Assembly (NCBI RefSeq): GCF_000426885.1
Contig: NZ_AUGF01000016.1
Span: 1 to 64,000, forward strand
From: Moraxella caprae DSM 19149
Lineage (GTDB): Bacteria; Pseudomonadota; Gammaproteobacteria; Pseudomonadales; Moraxellaceae
Reading direction: 5' to 3'
DNA: 64,000 bases
Position 1 is the stretch's first letter. Each line of letters starts with the position of its first letter. The notes under the pieces are model-generated. The model saw nothing but the letters and a program-made list of their open reading frames with translations, was not told where the DNA came from and searched no databases. The position numbers were made by a program, and so were the translations under genes. This document shows, piece after piece, positions 17,428-27,217 of this stretch.

Positions 17428-17504
17428 CAAGCAAATTTTATAGATTTTAATTTAATAAAAATCAAACACTTATAAAAAATTTTAAAATTTTTTGCAAAAA
17501 ATGT

Positions 17505-17532
17505 TTGACACCCACCAAAAAATCTATATAAT
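17505..17532 (+). promoter_or_regulatory. Strong promoter for the tRNA pair
   Basis: Consensus TTGACA (17505-17510) and TATAAT (17527-17532) are separated by 16 bp, about 85 bp before tRNA-Val. Confidence 0.85.
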
Positions 17533-17615
17533 ACGCACCACAACGAACGACATACATAACAAATAAACATGGTTTAAATTGTTTATTAAAATAGTTAAGT
17601 AAGTAAGTTAAGTTC

Positions 17616-17691
17616 GGGCGGTTAGCTCAGTTGGTAGAGCGTCTGCCTTACAAGCAGAGGGTCAGCGGTTCGAATCCGTTACCGCCCACCA
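17616..17691 (+). tRNA. tRNA-Val (TAC)
   Basis: The 76-nt cloverleaf has acceptor arms GGGCGGT and ACCGCCC, anticodon TAC between CTGCCT and AAGCAG, a T-arm with GGTTCGAATCC and an encoded CCA end. Confidence 0.97.
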
Positions 17692-17729
17692 TTTTAAATC
17701 TTTTATGCTAAAAAAGATTAGCGACCTTA

Positions 17730-17806
17730 GCAGCGGTAGTTCAGTTGGTTAGAATACCGGCCTGTCACGCCGGGGGTCGCGGGTTCGAGTCCCGTCCGCT
17801 GCGCCA
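17730..17806 (+). tRNA. tRNA-Asp (GTC)
   Basis: The 77-nt cloverleaf has acceptor arms GCAGCGG and CCGCTGC, anticodon GTC in CCTGTCACG, a T-arm GGGTTCGAGTCCC and an encoded CCA end. It follows tRNA-Val by 38 bp and shares its promoter. Confidence 0.97.
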
Positions 17807-17832
17807 TTTTTAACTGGTTTTTCCAGTTTATC

Positions 17833-17863
17833 CCCTAAGTCTCCCCTGACTTAGGGATTTTTT
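17833..17863 (+). terminator. Rho-independent terminator of the tRNA operon
   Basis: A perfect 9-bp stem ccctaagtc/gacttaggg, loop tcccct, followed by atttttt. Confidence 0.9.
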
Positions 17864-17929
17864 ATGTCTTTTGTGTGTCTATTTATCAATCCTTTACCAA
17901 TAAATTTTCAATAAAATCTTTCAAAAATC

Positions 17930-18100
17930 TAGGGCGTGCCTACCTTTGGTGTTTGCAATGAAAATGAGAAAAATCGCACGTTTTTCAAGAAAAAACGCAG
18001 ACTGATTGTCATTCTATCAGATTTTCATGCAAAAATTGGTTACAACGTTAAATTTTTATCATTATTTCTAAAAATGTTATCAATGTTCAACATTCCTTAT
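17930..18100 (+). repeat. Interspersed repeat family A, copy 2 (degenerate)
   Basis: It starts tagggcgtgcctacctttgg and keeps the cgcacgtttttcaag and tgtcattctatcag blocks. It lacks the gacttcgagccac block and the right terminal repeat, so it is a decayed or internally deleted copy. A 63-codon ORF over it is not credible. Confidence 0.7.
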
Positions 18101-18198
18101 CATTTATTTTTACAAAATTTATCATAAATAACTTACTCTTTTGGCAAAAATAGGCTAAAATATGCGGATATTTGTCCACTTTTTTGTGCTATTTTATC

Positions 18199-19296
18199 AT
18201 GCGACATCGTACCCTTGACCCCTTTTTTCGCCGAATACTGATTGTTCTGTTTTGGGTGGTTTTTCTGTATGCCCTATATCTCATGCGTGCGGTGATTTTG
18301 CCTTTTATGGCGGCGTTTATTTTGGCATACATGCTAAACCCTTTGGTGACACAATTGGCTCGCTACATGAATCGCATGCTTGCCATTGTGGTGGTGTATT
18401 TTGCTAGCATTCTACTGACGGGGGCGTTGGTTGTGTGGTTTGTGCCTGTATTGTGGCAACAAATCACTTTGGCGTGGGAGTCGCTACCCTTGCTTGTAGA
18501 GTGGTATAACACCACAGCAAGAACATGGATAAGTCAACACATGGGCGGACGTCCCATGCCCCTTGAAGTTGATGTCATCTCAAATGCACTCATTGAGTAC
18601 GCTCAGAAAAATTATCAGGTGGCGGATGCTCAGTCGCTCATCAAGCAGGCGCTAAACTCGGGCATGATGGTGGCAAATAATGTTGGCATGGCAGTAATGG
18701 TGCCGATATTGACGTTTTATTTTCTCATCGGCTGGCAAAAACGTCTAAATACATGGCTGCATGCCATGCCTAAACCACATCAGAAAAAAGCTCTAGAAAT
18801 CGCCAAAGACTGTGATACCACGCTCATGAACTTTATCAAGGGCCAGCTTAGTGTCATGTTACTGCTTGGGGCGATTTATGCCATACAACTACAACTCATC
18901 GGACTAAAATTCGGACTGCTCATCGGTGTCGGGGCAGGCGTAGCAAGTTTTGTGCCGTATTTGGGTTTTGGTGTGGGGATTATTGCGGCGATTGTCGTGG
19001 GGCTGTTCCAATTTGGTTTCGACCCCATTTATATCGGTCTTATCATTGGGGCGTTTATGGTCGGTCAAGCGATGGAAGGCTATGTATTACAGCCCCTACT
19101 GCTTGGCGATAAAATTGGACTGTCGCCATTGTGGGTGATTTTCTCGGTATTGGCAGGGGCGTCCTTGTTTGGCTTTGTTGGCATGCTCATCGCACTGCCC
19201 GTCTCAGCGATTTTAAATGTTCTGTTTCATCATGCGTACTGTGCTTATCTGAACAGTGATTGGTATAAAGGGCAAAAACAGCTAACGTTGTGGTGA
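18199..19296 (+). CDS. PerM/AI-2E family membrane protein
   Basis: The 365-residue protein has about seven or eight membrane segments. The family hallmarks are the central long soluble helix region and the C-terminal SFVPYLGFGVGIIAAIVVGL and VLQPLLLGDKIGLSPLWVIF blocks. Members such as PerM and YdiK have been described as permeases or exporters, but their substrates are mostly unknown. The ATG at 18199 is preferred over a TTG 27 bases upstream. Confidence 0.88.
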   Translation: MRHRTLDPFFRRILIVLFWVVFLYALYLMRAVILPFMAAFILAYMLNPLVTQLARYMNRMLAIVVVYFASILLTGALVVWFVPVLWQQITLAWESLPLLVEWYNTTARTWISQHMGGRPMPLEVDVISNALIEYAQKNYQVADAQSLIKQALNSGMMVANNVGMAVMVPILTFYFLIGWQKRLNTWLHAMPKPHQKKALEIAKDCDTTLMNFIKGQLSVMLLLGAIYAIQLQLIGLKFGLLIGVGAGVASFVPYLGFGVGIIAAIVVGLFQFGFDPIYIGLIIGAFMVGQAMEGYVLQPLLLGDKIGLSPLWVIFSVLAGASLFGFVGMLIALPVSAILNVLFHHAYCAYLNSDWYKGQKQLTLW

Positions 19297-19323
19297 ATTT
19301 TTAAACCACTATCGATTTTTAAA

Positions 19324-19366
19324 AAATAAATAATGGCAGGGTTTGTCTTTGCCATTATTTATTTTG
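19324..19366. terminator. Hairpin terminator after the PerM-like gene
   Basis: A perfect 15-bp inverted repeat, aaataaataatggca and tgccattatttattt, around an 11-base loop. The stem ends in T/A runs on both strands. Confidence 0.75.
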
Positions 19367-19436
19367 GGCGGTTATTTGGGTTTGGGTGTCAGATACGCTA
19401 TAATAGGCGGTTTTTGCTACTGTACTGACTTAACTG

Positions 19437-20933
19437 ATGAATATTTTTAACCACTTTACCAAAGACCAATGGTTCTCAAACGTCCGTGGCGATGTGCTGT
19501 CAGGGCTTGTGGTCGCCCTTGCTCTCATTCCAGAAGCAATTGCCTTTTCTATCATTGCAGGGGTTGACCCAAAAGTGGGGCTGTATGCGTCCTTTTGCAT
19601 TGCGGTGGTGATTAGCTTTTTTGGCGGTCGTCCTGCCATGATTTCGGCAGCCACAGGAGCGATGGCACTTGTCTTGGCAAGTCTTGTCAAAAATCATGGG
19701 CTAGAATATATGCTCGCCGCCACGCTACTGACAGGCGTGATACAAATCATTTTTGGCTTTTTAAAAGTCGGGTATCTTATGAAATTTGTCGCCCGTGCGG
19801 TGGTCGTGGGCTTTGTCAATGCGTTGGCGATATTGATTTTTATGGCACAACTGCCTGAGATTTTGGGACGTGGCATGACAACCTATGCCTTGATTGCACT
19901 CGGGCTTGGGATTATTTATGTCTTTCCTTATGCTCCCAAACTTGGCAAAATCCTGCCATCGCCCCTTATTACCATTGTCGCCTTGACCATCATCAGCGTG
20001 ATGATGGGGCTTGATGTGCGGACGGTGGGCGACATGGGCGAGTTGCCCGATACGTTGCCTGTGTTTTTGTTGCCTGACATTCCTTTGAATTTGGATACGC
20101 TGTGGATTATTTTGCCTTATGCACTTAGCCTATCGGCGGTGGGTCTGCTCGAATCCTTGATGACGGCAACCATCGTGGACGAGATGACCGACACCACAAG
20201 CGACAAAAACCAAGAATGTAAAGGACAAGGGGTTGCCAACATCGTAGCAGGATTATTTGGTGGCATGGCAGGCTGTGCGATGATTGGGCAGTCAGTCATC
20301 AACGTCAAATCAGGCGGTCGCACACGGCTATCCACGTTGTTGGCGGGTGTGATTTTGCTGATTATGGTCGTATTTCTGAGCGATGTATTAAGTGTCATTC
20401 CCATGCCAGCACTGGTGGCGGTGATGATTATGGTGTCCATCGGCACGTTTAATTGGCAGTCGGTCAAGGAGCTAAAAACGCACCCCTTGGGCTTTAATAT
20501 CGTCATGATTGCCACGGTCGCCATCGTGCTATATACCCACAACTTAGCCCTTGGCGTGGGGGCAGGCGTGCTACTTGCGTCTTTGTTTTTTGCCAACAAA
20601 ATCGGTCGCTTTATGTCGGTACAATCCTTACCCACGCCAGATGAGACCACGCTTGCCTATGGCGTGGTGGGGCAGGTATTTTTTGCCAGTGCTGACCGAT
20701 TTGTCGCTCAGTTTGATTTTGATAAGCCTGCTGAGGCGGTGAGCATTGATTTGACTTATGCTCATTTTTGGGACGTAACAGCCGTATCCGCCCTTGACAA
20801 AATCGTCATGAAATACCGCAAAAAAGGCGTATCAGTGGAAGTCTTTGGGCTAAATGAAGCGAGCAAAACTTTGGTGGATCAATTTGGCGTACATGACAAA
20901 CATGATGGCAAGGATATTATTTTTGAGCATTAG
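19437..20933 (+). CDS. SulP family anion transporter with STAS domain
   Basis: The 498-residue protein has about ten to twelve membrane segments beginning [20 protein letters not shown], the characteristic SulP start. A C-terminal STAS-like domain occupies about residues 400-498 ([20 protein letters not shown]). SulP proteins move sulfate, bicarbonate or dicarboxylates; the substrate here cannot be told. It is a single gene without close partners. Confidence 0.92.
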   Translation: MNIFNHFTKDQWFSNVRGDVLSGLVVALALIPEAIAFSIIAGVDPKVGLYASFCIAVVISFFGGRPAMISAATGAMALVLASLVKNHGLEYMLAATLLTGVIQIIFGFLKVGYLMKFVARAVVVGFVNALAILIFMAQLPEILGRGMTTYALIALGLGIIYVFPYAPKLGKILPSPLITIVALTIISVMMGLDVRTVGDMGELPDTLPVFLLPDIPLNLDTLWIILPYALSLSAVGLLESLMTATIVDEMTDTTSDKNQECKGQGVANIVAGLFGGMAGCAMIGQSVINVKSGGRTRLSTLLAGVILLIMVVFLSDVLSVIPMPALVAVMIMVSIGTFNWQSVKELKTHPLGFNIVMIATVAIVLYTHNLALGVGAGVLLASLFFANKIGRFMSVQSLPTPDETTLAYGVVGQVFFASADRFVAQFDFDKPAEAVSIDLTYAHFWDVTAVSALDKIVMKYRKKGVSVEVFGLNEASKTLVDQFGVHDKHDGKDIIFEH

Positions 20934-21040
20934 GGCGATATGACTTGCAAAACCGTCAAAAATTTGGTATATATAGCACATTTTTAAATCAGTTGAAAAC
21001 CACTGAGCGATTCTAGCAAACTTTGGGATACCAAGCTTAC

Positions 21041-21808
21041 ATGACCGACCTTTTTCAGTCCGCCCTAGACCTTGACGTACAAGAGGAACCTCGGCTTTCG
21101 GATTTTACGTCCGTGGGCTATCAAGCAGTCATCATCGCCACCCAAAAGCTCTGCCAAGGCGAGTTGCCTGAAATCTTTATTTATGGTAAAAAAGGCTCTG
21201 GCAAATCCCATCTCGCTCTCGCCATTTATAACGAATACACCAAAACAGGCAAAACCGCCATCAGTCTATCGCTTGACAAGATGATAGAGAGCGAGGGCGA
21301 TGACGCATCCGCCCTACAAGGCTTACAGCTGTTCAACCTTGTGATACTAGATGATGTCGAGGCGGTAGCACACAGTCATGAATGGCAAGAGGGGCTGTTT
21401 CATCTGATTAATGAAGTCAGACGTGAACAAAAACAGCTCGTGTTCCTAGCTAACGACCCTGCCCGTGAGCTGGACATTAACTTGCTTGACCTGCTCACAC
21501 GACTCTCGCTCGCTCCTGCCTTTAAACTGCCCGATGGCGACCGCCCTGCCGACCGTGAGGCGATGTTAAAGTCCATTCTAAGACGTAAAAACTGGCGACT
21601 GCCCCCTGTTATTTTTGAGTATCTGGTCAGCGATGGTCCTTATAATGCCACAGACATGATGAGCGTGCTAGACAGCATCTCGCCCCTGCTCACACGATTG
21701 GCACGCACGCCCGTGAGCAAAAAAACCTTAGAAGACACCAAAAAAATCATCGATAAAGAAACTCTACTTTTGGAGCTGGGCGACTACATTGATGACATGG
21801 ATGGCTGA
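21041..21808 (+). CDS. hda: DnaA-related regulatory protein Hda
   Basis: Hda promotes hydrolysis of DnaA-bound ATP after initiation, together with the replication clamp. The 255-residue product is a DnaA-like AAA+ protein: N-terminal clamp-binding-like segment MTDLFQSALDL, Walker A GKKGSGKSHLA, Walker B LVILDDVEAV, and a C-terminal lid. The ATG at 21041 is chosen because the segment LFQSALDL lies directly after it; a TTG 18 bases upstream is possible. Confidence 0.85.
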   Translation: MTDLFQSALDLDVQEEPRLSDFTSVGYQAVIIATQKLCQGELPEIFIYGKKGSGKSHLALAIYNEYTKTGKTAISLSLDKMIESEGDDASALQGLQLFNLVILDDVEAVAHSHEWQEGLFHLINEVRREQKQLVFLANDPARELDINLLDLLTRLSLAPAFKLPDGDRPADREAMLKSILRRKNWRLPPVIFEYLVSDGPYNATDMMSVLDSISPLLTRLARTPVSKKTLEDTKKIIDKETLLLELGDYIDDMDG

Positions 21809-21877
21809 TTTTGCTTTACCGATTTTAAATAATTAGCATTTTCTCACTTTCTCCAACCCCACCCAATAGGAAATACC

Positions 21878-22507
21878 ATGAAAAAATTAAGCCTACTGCT
21901 CGCTCTCGCACTTGCCACTCCTGCTTTTGCCGAGGTACGCCTGAACGTAGATGAGCATATTAAAGTAACCGCCATCAATGGGCAAGAGATTAAACACGGA
22001 GCCTTGCAACCACTCAAACGTGAGTTCACCCTTGACGCTGGTCGTCATGTCATTACCGCTCGCTATGACCGCTTATTTGACTTGCCCCGTGGCGAGCATG
22101 ATTACCTAAAATCAGGTAACGTTACCATCACCGCTGACCTAGCGGACAACCAAACTTATCAGCTGGTCATGCCAAATCAGCCAAGCAACTACCGTGATGC
22201 CAAAGAGTACGCCAAAGCCCCTACCCTTGCCATCAGCCAAAATGGCAAAGTGTTAGCTTCTGAGCAGACCGTAGAGAGTCGCACGGGCATTTTATCAACA
22301 CTAGGCGACAGCATTGGTGGACTGTTCGGTCGTGATGACGTCACCCGAGCCAACCAAAAAGCCATCGCCGCCCTTAACCAAGCCCCCACGCAGCCCACCA
22401 CTCCAACCATGGTCGCCCCCAAGGACAACTTAGACGGCTTTATGCAACTGTGGCTCAACGCTACTCCCGAAGAGCGTGAAAAAATCCGTCAATGGGTTGA
22501 AAAATGA
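21878..22507 (+). CDS. Periplasmic DUF2057 family protein
   Basis: The 209-residue product has a signal peptide (MKKLSLLLALALATPAFA, cleavage near residue 18) and then a DUF2057-like domain (LNVDEHIKVTAINGQEI, LDAGRHVITARYDRLFDL). The E. coli relative is YccT. A Thr/Pro-rich linker (about residues 167-180) leads to a short helical tail (TPEEREKIRQWVEK). The function of the family is not settled. Confidence 0.8.
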   Translation: MKKLSLLLALALATPAFAEVRLNVDEHIKVTAINGQEIKHGALQPLKREFTLDAGRHVITARYDRLFDLPRGEHDYLKSGNVTITADLADNQTYQLVMPNQPSNYRDAKEYAKAPTLAISQNGKVLASEQTVESRTGILSTLGDSIGGLFGRDDVTRANQKAIAALNQAPTQPTTPTMVAPKDNLDGFMQLWLNATPEEREKIRQWVEK

Positions 22508-22520
22508 TTTTAGGTATTGT

Positions 22521-22549
22521 AAAAAAGCTGTCTTTGGACGGCTTTTTTG
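22521..22549 (+). terminator. Terminator after the DUF2057 gene
   Basis: Stem aaaaaagctgtc/gacggctttttt with one wobble pair, loop tttg, then a T-run. Confidence 0.75.
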
Positions 22550-22759
22550 TTGGCTATAAACTGCATACGCCAAGGAGATGATTTTGAAATTAAGCAAAAA
22601 AACAATTCTCCATGGTTAAAGATATAATGATTAACTTGATTTGAATTTTCATTCTAAATAAATAATTTAAAAAGGATTATGTTAAATAAAATAATTTCCA
22701 CAACGCTCTAAAAGTTTGTTAAAATACAAAACACTGTTATATTATGATGTAGCCATATC

Positions 22760-23371
22760 ATGTCTGTTCATCAATTAAAAACTGCGTTTCAAAACAAACT
22801 TCGCCCCATCAGTAACACGCTGGTCAAACAAGGCTTCACCGCCAATCAAATCACCCTATCGGCGGTGATATTAAGCCTTATCATGGCTCATCTGATTGCC
22901 CGTCACGCAAAACACCATAAGGCTTATTGGTATCTACTACCCACAGGGCTGTTTGTCCGCATGGCAATGAATGCCATCGATGGCATGATGGCAAAAGAAC
23001 ACGGACAAGCCAGTACGCTCGGGGCATGGCTCAATGAAAGTGGCGATATGGTCTCAGACACCGCACTCTTTTTGGGGCTATTGCCACACACCAATCACCC
23101 TGCCCATCTTGTCTTCATCACCACCCTATCGATAGCAACAGAGCTAACCGCCATCATGGCAACCCTGCTCACGGGCGAGCGTGCCAATCATGGACCCTTG
23201 GGAAAAAGCGATCGTGCCTTGGCACTTGGGATATTTGGACTGATAAAGGGGCTGGATAAAGAGCTAAGCCATGAATGCCTAATCCTTATCATCGCCCAGT
23301 TGTTACTTATCAAAACCATCATCAATCGTGGGCAAGCCATCATCTGTCATCGCTCCACAAATCAACAGTAG
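22760..23371 (+). CDS. CDP-alcohol phosphatidyltransferase family protein (YnbA-like)
   Basis: Enzymes of this family move a phosphatidyl group from CDP-diacylglycerol to an alcohol. The 203-residue protein has about five or six membrane segments. The signature region is NAIDGMMAKEHG...GAWLNESGDMVSD: Asp74, Gly75, Ala78, Gly88 and Asp96 are kept, but the first and third aspartates of the usual D-x2-DG-x2-AR-G-x3-D-x3-D motif are Asn71 and Asn92, and Arg is Lys79. It heads a four-gene plus-strand group with a hydrolase-methyltransferase, patatin and SDR, like ynbABCD of E. coli. The alcohol is unknown. Confidence 0.82.
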   Translation: MSVHQLKTAFQNKLRPISNTLVKQGFTANQITLSAVILSLIMAHLIARHAKHHKAYWYLLPTGLFVRMAMNAIDGMMAKEHGQASTLGAWLNESGDMVSDTALFLGLLPHTNHPAHLVFITTLSIATELTAIMATLLTGERANHGPLGKSDRALALGIFGLIKGLDKELSHECLILIIAQLLLIKTIINRGQAIICHRSTNQQ

Positions 23372-23406
23372 TTTTGCAAGACCAACAAAGTTAATAAGGA
23401 TTTATC

Positions 23407-25206
23407 ATGCAACCCATCAGCACAGCAAATATTCATGAATATCACAGCACGTTTAATAGCTATGACGGCACAGCCATGTTCTATCGCTACTGGCTCACCG
23501 ACAAGCCAGAGCATGTCTATGACCATGATGGCGACCGTGATGACCTAAAAATCATCGTCATGCTCCATCGTGGGCATGAACACTCACAAAGGCTGACCGA
23601 CATGGCTCATGCCTTCGTCAAACAAGGCTATCAAGTCTTTGCATGGGACGCACGGGGCAACGGACGTTCAGGCGGTGAGCGAGACCATGCCGAGAGCTTT
23701 GGGCAATTGGTGCGTGATTTAGATGAATTTTTAAAAGTCATCAAAGCCCAAACGCACGCCAATGATGAGCAGATTGTACTCATCGCCAGTAGTTTGGGAG
23801 CGGTCATCGCCAGTGCTTATGTGCATGACTACGCCCCCAACATTCGTGGCATGATACTCGGCACGCCTGCCCTTGCCATTCGTCTGTATGTCCCCTTTGC
23901 CCTACCAGCACTCAAAGTCGCCAAAAAACTCGGGGTCATGTCTCGTGTGTCAAGCTACGTCAAAGCCCAAGTACTCACACACGACAAAGAAGCCCAAAGC
24001 CAATACCACGCTGACAAACTCATCTCATCAAGTATCTCTCGCGACCTGCTCATCGACTCCCTACAAACAGGGGCACGCCTGCTCGATGACGCAGGTGCCA
24101 TCACCACACCGACCATGATACTGTGTGCAGGTCAGGATTATGTCGTGGACAAAGAAGCAATACGCACCTTTTATGACCGCATTCGTTCGCCCATTAAGCG
24201 TTGGGCGCATTATCCCAAAAGTTTTCACGCCATTTTTCATGAAGTCAATAAACAAGACGTCTTTGCCGACTGTTTGGCATTTACCGATGAGCTTTTTGCC
24301 AGTCCGCCCCAAACTGTGGACTTGACATCTGCCCACAACCCAACCACGCACGCCCAAAGTTTTAGTAAAGACAAAGTCGATACACTCATAGCAAAAGGTT
24401 TTAACCCCAGTTTTGCCATGACCAAATTCATGATAGAACGCTTTGGATACGTCAGTGATGGAGTATCAGCGGGGGTAACACATGGCTTTGATTCGGGCGT
24501 GTCGCTAGATAAGGTTTATCAAAATGAGCCACGTGGTAAGTTCGGTGTGGGCAGACTCATTGATAATTTTTATTTAAACAACATCGGTTGGCGTGGCATT
24601 CGCATTCGCAAAGCTCATCTGTTAGAATTGGCAGGGATTGCCATTGACAAACACCTTAACGCACACCCAGACAAACAGCCCATAAAACTCTTGGACATCG
24701 CCAGTGGTAATGGTTATTATGCGTTTGAACTTCTGCATAAATATCCCACACTGACCGCCACGCTACGAGATTATGATTCACACAATGTCAGCGTCATGAA
24801 GGATAAAGCTGTCAAACAAGGTCTGTCATCACGAGCGACCATCAGCCAGCAAGACGCTTTTTGTGCTGACAGCTACCACTCATCTGATAACGACATCGCC
24901 ATCGTCTCAGGGCTGTTTGAGTTGTTCTCAGATAACACCCTTATCCAAACCGCCCTAACTGGTATGCACCGAGAATTATCAGACGGCGGTTATCTGCTAT
25001 ACACCAATCAGCCGTGGCACCCCGAACAAGAATTCATCGGCAAGACCCTAAACAGCCATCAAGGCACAGATTGGGTCATGCGATGTCGCTCACAAGCCGA
25101 AATTGACCAATTGGTTGCACAGGCAGGCTTTAAAAAGATTGATATGCGAATTGATGCGTTTGGCATTTTTAGCGTGTCTTTGGCAGTCAAGCTCCCGACT
25201 GACTAA
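23407..25206 (+). CDS. Alpha/beta hydrolase-methyltransferase fusion (YnbC-like)
   Basis: The 599-residue protein has two domains. Residues about 1-310 are a serine hydrolase of the monoglyceride-lipase type: DARGNGRSGG, nucleophile Ser129 in IASSLGA, the acid in AGQDYVV and the histidine in KSFHAIFHE. Residues about 400-599 are a class I SAM-dependent methyltransferase with LLDIASGNGYYAFELL. E. coli YnbC has the same architecture and sits in a cluster with ynbA, ynbB and ynbD. It starts 35 bp after the phosphotransferase gene. Confidence 0.87.
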   Translation: MQPISTANIHEYHSTFNSYDGTAMFYRYWLTDKPEHVYDHDGDRDDLKIIVMLHRGHEHSQRLTDMAHAFVKQGYQVFAWDARGNGRSGGERDHAESFGQLVRDLDEFLKVIKAQTHANDEQIVLIASSLGAVIASAYVHDYAPNIRGMILGTPALAIRLYVPFALPALKVAKKLGVMSRVSSYVKAQVLTHDKEAQSQYHADKLISSSISRDLLIDSLQTGARLLDDAGAITTPTMILCAGQDYVVDKEAIRTFYDRIRSPIKRWAHYPKSFHAIFHEVNKQDVFADCLAFTDELFASPPQTVDLTSAHNPTTHAQSFSKDKVDTLIAKGFNPSFAMTKFMIERFGYVSDGVSAGVTHGFDSGVSLDKVYQNEPRGKFGVGRLIDNFYLNNIGWRGIRIRKAHLLELAGIAIDKHLNAHPDKQPIKLLDIASGNGYYAFELLHKYPTLTATLRDYDSHNVSVMKDKAVKQGLSSRATISQQDAFCADSYHSSDNDIAIVSGLFELFSDNTLIQTALTGMHRELSDGGYLLYTNQPWHPEQEFIGKTLNSHQGTDWVMRCRSQAEIDQLVAQAGFKKIDMRIDAFGIFSVSLAVKLPTD

Positions 25207-25208
25207 TC

Positions 25209-26312
25209 ATGACCACAAGCACCACACCGCCCCTTACAAAGCCCCTTTACCGCCGAGCCCTACTCATGGCAGGCGGAGGGTTACGCTTTGGTTATTATTT
25301 GGGGATTTATCAGGCGTTGTGTGATACAGGCAGGCGACCTGATTTGGTGATTGGTAACTGTGGAGGAGCAATGGCAACCGCCCTGTTGTTAGAAGCCCTG
25401 TCCGATTCGTCAGAGACAAGCCGGCAGTCGCTTATCACTGTGATGAACAGTCGCTTGCCTTATGAAAGTATCGGTAGCATTACTGACAAACGCTCTGATG
25501 GTTATGGGCAGTATCTCATGCCTGCCCTAAAACGTTGGTGTGGTTATCAACTCTCTCATCTACTTAACCGTCCTATCCGCCACACTCATCTGACGGACAA
25601 ACTCATCGGCAACCTCACCCATCACGCCATCGGTCATGTGGACGGCGAAACGCACACGCCCTGTTGGCGTTTTGATGAGCCCACCTCCAAGCCGTCCGCC
25701 ACACACGCTCTGATTCTCGCCAGTCAGCTGAATCGTATTCACGCCCATCATCAATGGCAAGGGCTACTGTGGACGTCAAACCCTCTGCTTTGGCAAGCCC
25801 TTGAAGAGCTAACCCCAACCAACATCATGGCACGCTACTCACCGCTCATTTGTGCCGATTATCATTTGACCAATCTGCCCTTGTCCGTCATGGTGCGTGC
25901 GTCCATCACAGACATGTATTATTTACCTCCCCTATGTCATGATGACCACTGTCTTATGGGCGGAGTCATCGATTTGACGCCCATTGAGCTTGCCTGTCAG
26001 CTTGCCGATGTGGTGTATGCCGAACCAAAATCTCCCTTTGGTCGTGTGCTTGCCGAACCTGCCATTCATCACGTCTTTGGCTTCTCGCCCAATGCTCGCC
26101 TGCAAGATGTGCATGATTATATGGCAAATAACCCCCAAATACGCCATTTAGATACCAAAGATTATCGCCGTGTCCGCCCTTTATTTGACAAAAAACCCAA
26201 TCTTCGACAAGGGCGTATTTTGGCATATCATCATGATTTTACTACTTTTGTCCAAATCACTGCCGAGCAGTTTGCCTATGGCTATGATGTGGGACTGCGT
26301 TGTGATGAGTGA
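25209..26312 (+). CDS. Patatin-like protein with altered active site
   Basis: The 367-residue product resembles patatin phospholipases. It has the glycine-rich loop ALLMAGGGLRFGYYLGIYQAL and the nucleophile-elbow region at residues 49-53. That elbow reads G-N-C-G-G in place of G-x-S-x-G, so the catalytic Ser is Cys51. The usual DGG of the dyad reads MGG in CLMGGVIDLTP. The protein either uses cysteine or is not a lipase. It starts two bases after the YnbC-like gene, so they are translated together. Confidence 0.78.
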   Translation: MTTSTTPPLTKPLYRRALLMAGGGLRFGYYLGIYQALCDTGRRPDLVIGNCGGAMATALLLEALSDSSETSRQSLITVMNSRLPYESIGSITDKRSDGYGQYLMPALKRWCGYQLSHLLNRPIRHTHLTDKLIGNLTHHAIGHVDGETHTPCWRFDEPTSKPSATHALILASQLNRIHAHHQWQGLLWTSNPLLWQALEELTPTNIMARYSPLICADYHLTNLPLSVMVRASITDMYYLPPLCHDDHCLMGGVIDLTPIELACQLADVVYAEPKSPFGRVLAEPAIHHVFGFSPNARLQDVHDYMANNPQIRHLDTKDYRRVRPLFDKKPNLRQGRILAYHHDFTTFVQITAEQFAYGYDVGLRCDE

Positions 26313-26392
26313 ATTGGGTAATTATTTTAAGAGAAAGTTAAAATTTTACTCTATAAATCAATTACTTATATTAAATTAAAAGGCATAAATAA

Positions 26393-27217
26393 ATGAACAC
26401 CCCCCAAACCATCATCATCTTTGGCGGTACGAGCGGTATCGGTCTTGCCCTTGCCAAATGGCACGCCCGTCAAGGCAATCTGGTTACGGTCATTGGTAGC
26501 AATCCCCACAAAGTACAAGCCATCTTAGAGCTTGACAACATCACCGCCATCTGCTGTGATGTCCGCTGTCGTACTCAGAGAGATGAACTCTTGAAACGGC
26601 TAGATACGCCTTTTTCTCAGCTGATTTATAGCATTGGTAAATATTATCCTGAACGCAAACAAGCCCTTAGTGCCGATGAAAGCCATGATATGCTCATGCT
26701 AAATTTGCAAGCCTTTCAAGCGGTGTTTGCTTGGGCAAGTGAGCGTCTTATTCACAAAAAACAAGCTCAAGAAAAACAAACCATTCATCGCACCACGCCT
26801 GCCACGCCCACAAGTTTGGTCGCCATCTCATCTGTGGCAGGGCTATTTGACTTTCAAGGGGCAAGCCTATACGCTCACTGCAAACGTGCGATGATACAAG
26901 ACACGCTTGCCTATCGCATGGCACTTGCTCCATTTGGCATACAAGTCATCGCCATCGCTTGTGGCTATGTGGATACGGCGACATTAAGTCAGTTGCATGG
27001 CGGACGAGCGGATAAGCCATGCGGACGAGCGGATAAGCCATTTTTAATCAGCGAACAAGAAACCGTCCATCAAATCATTCACGCCATACATAACGACATC
27101 GCTCTACACGTCTTTCCCAAATCCATGAAAGCCATCGTCAAGCTCCTAACCGCCCTGCCTCGTCCCTTACTTGCCAAAGTCATGCAATTACAGTACCACC
27201 ATCAAGACCGCAAATAG
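26393..27217 (+). CDS. Short-chain dehydrogenase/reductase
   Basis: The 274-residue SDR has the nucleotide-binding motif GGTSGIG (residues 11-17), a catalytic Ser in AISSVAG and Tyr-x3-Lys in SLYAHCKRA. A 21-bp tandem duplication (27000-27041) adds one extra GRADKP unit in frame near residue 205. The C-terminal 30 bases overlap the 3' end of the convergent cdsA-like gene. As the last gene of the plus-strand lipid group it may act on a lipid head group or an acyl chain; that is inference. Confidence 0.83.
   Translation: MNTPQTIIIFGGTSGIGLALAKWHARQGNLVTVIGSNPHKVQAILELDNITAICCDVRCRTQRDELLKRLDTPFSQLIYSIGKYYPERKQALSADESHDMLMLNLQAFQAVFAWASERLIHKKQAQEKQTIHRTTPATPTSLVAISSVAGLFDFQGASLYAHCKRAMIQDTLAYRMALAPFGIQVIAIACGYVDTATLSQLHGGRADKPCGRADKPFLISEQETVHQIIHAIHNDIALHVFPKSMKAIVKLLTALPRPLLAKVMQLQYHHQDRK
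27000..27041 (+). repeat. 21-bp tandem duplication in the SDR gene
   Basis: Two exact copies of a 21-bp unit beginning gcggacgagcgg lie head to tail, keeping the reading frame and repeating seven residues. Confidence 0.9.

Noticed and set aside
17440-17535. AT-rich repeats before the tRNA genes as a possible origin or CRISPR leader
   Set aside because: No direct repeat-spacer pattern or DnaA boxes are present; the region is explained by a strong tRNA promoter. No CRISPR array was seen anywhere in the window.
17936-18127. 63-codon ORF after the tRNA genes
   Set aside because: It runs across repeat family A, copy 2, and its frame is not kept in other copies.
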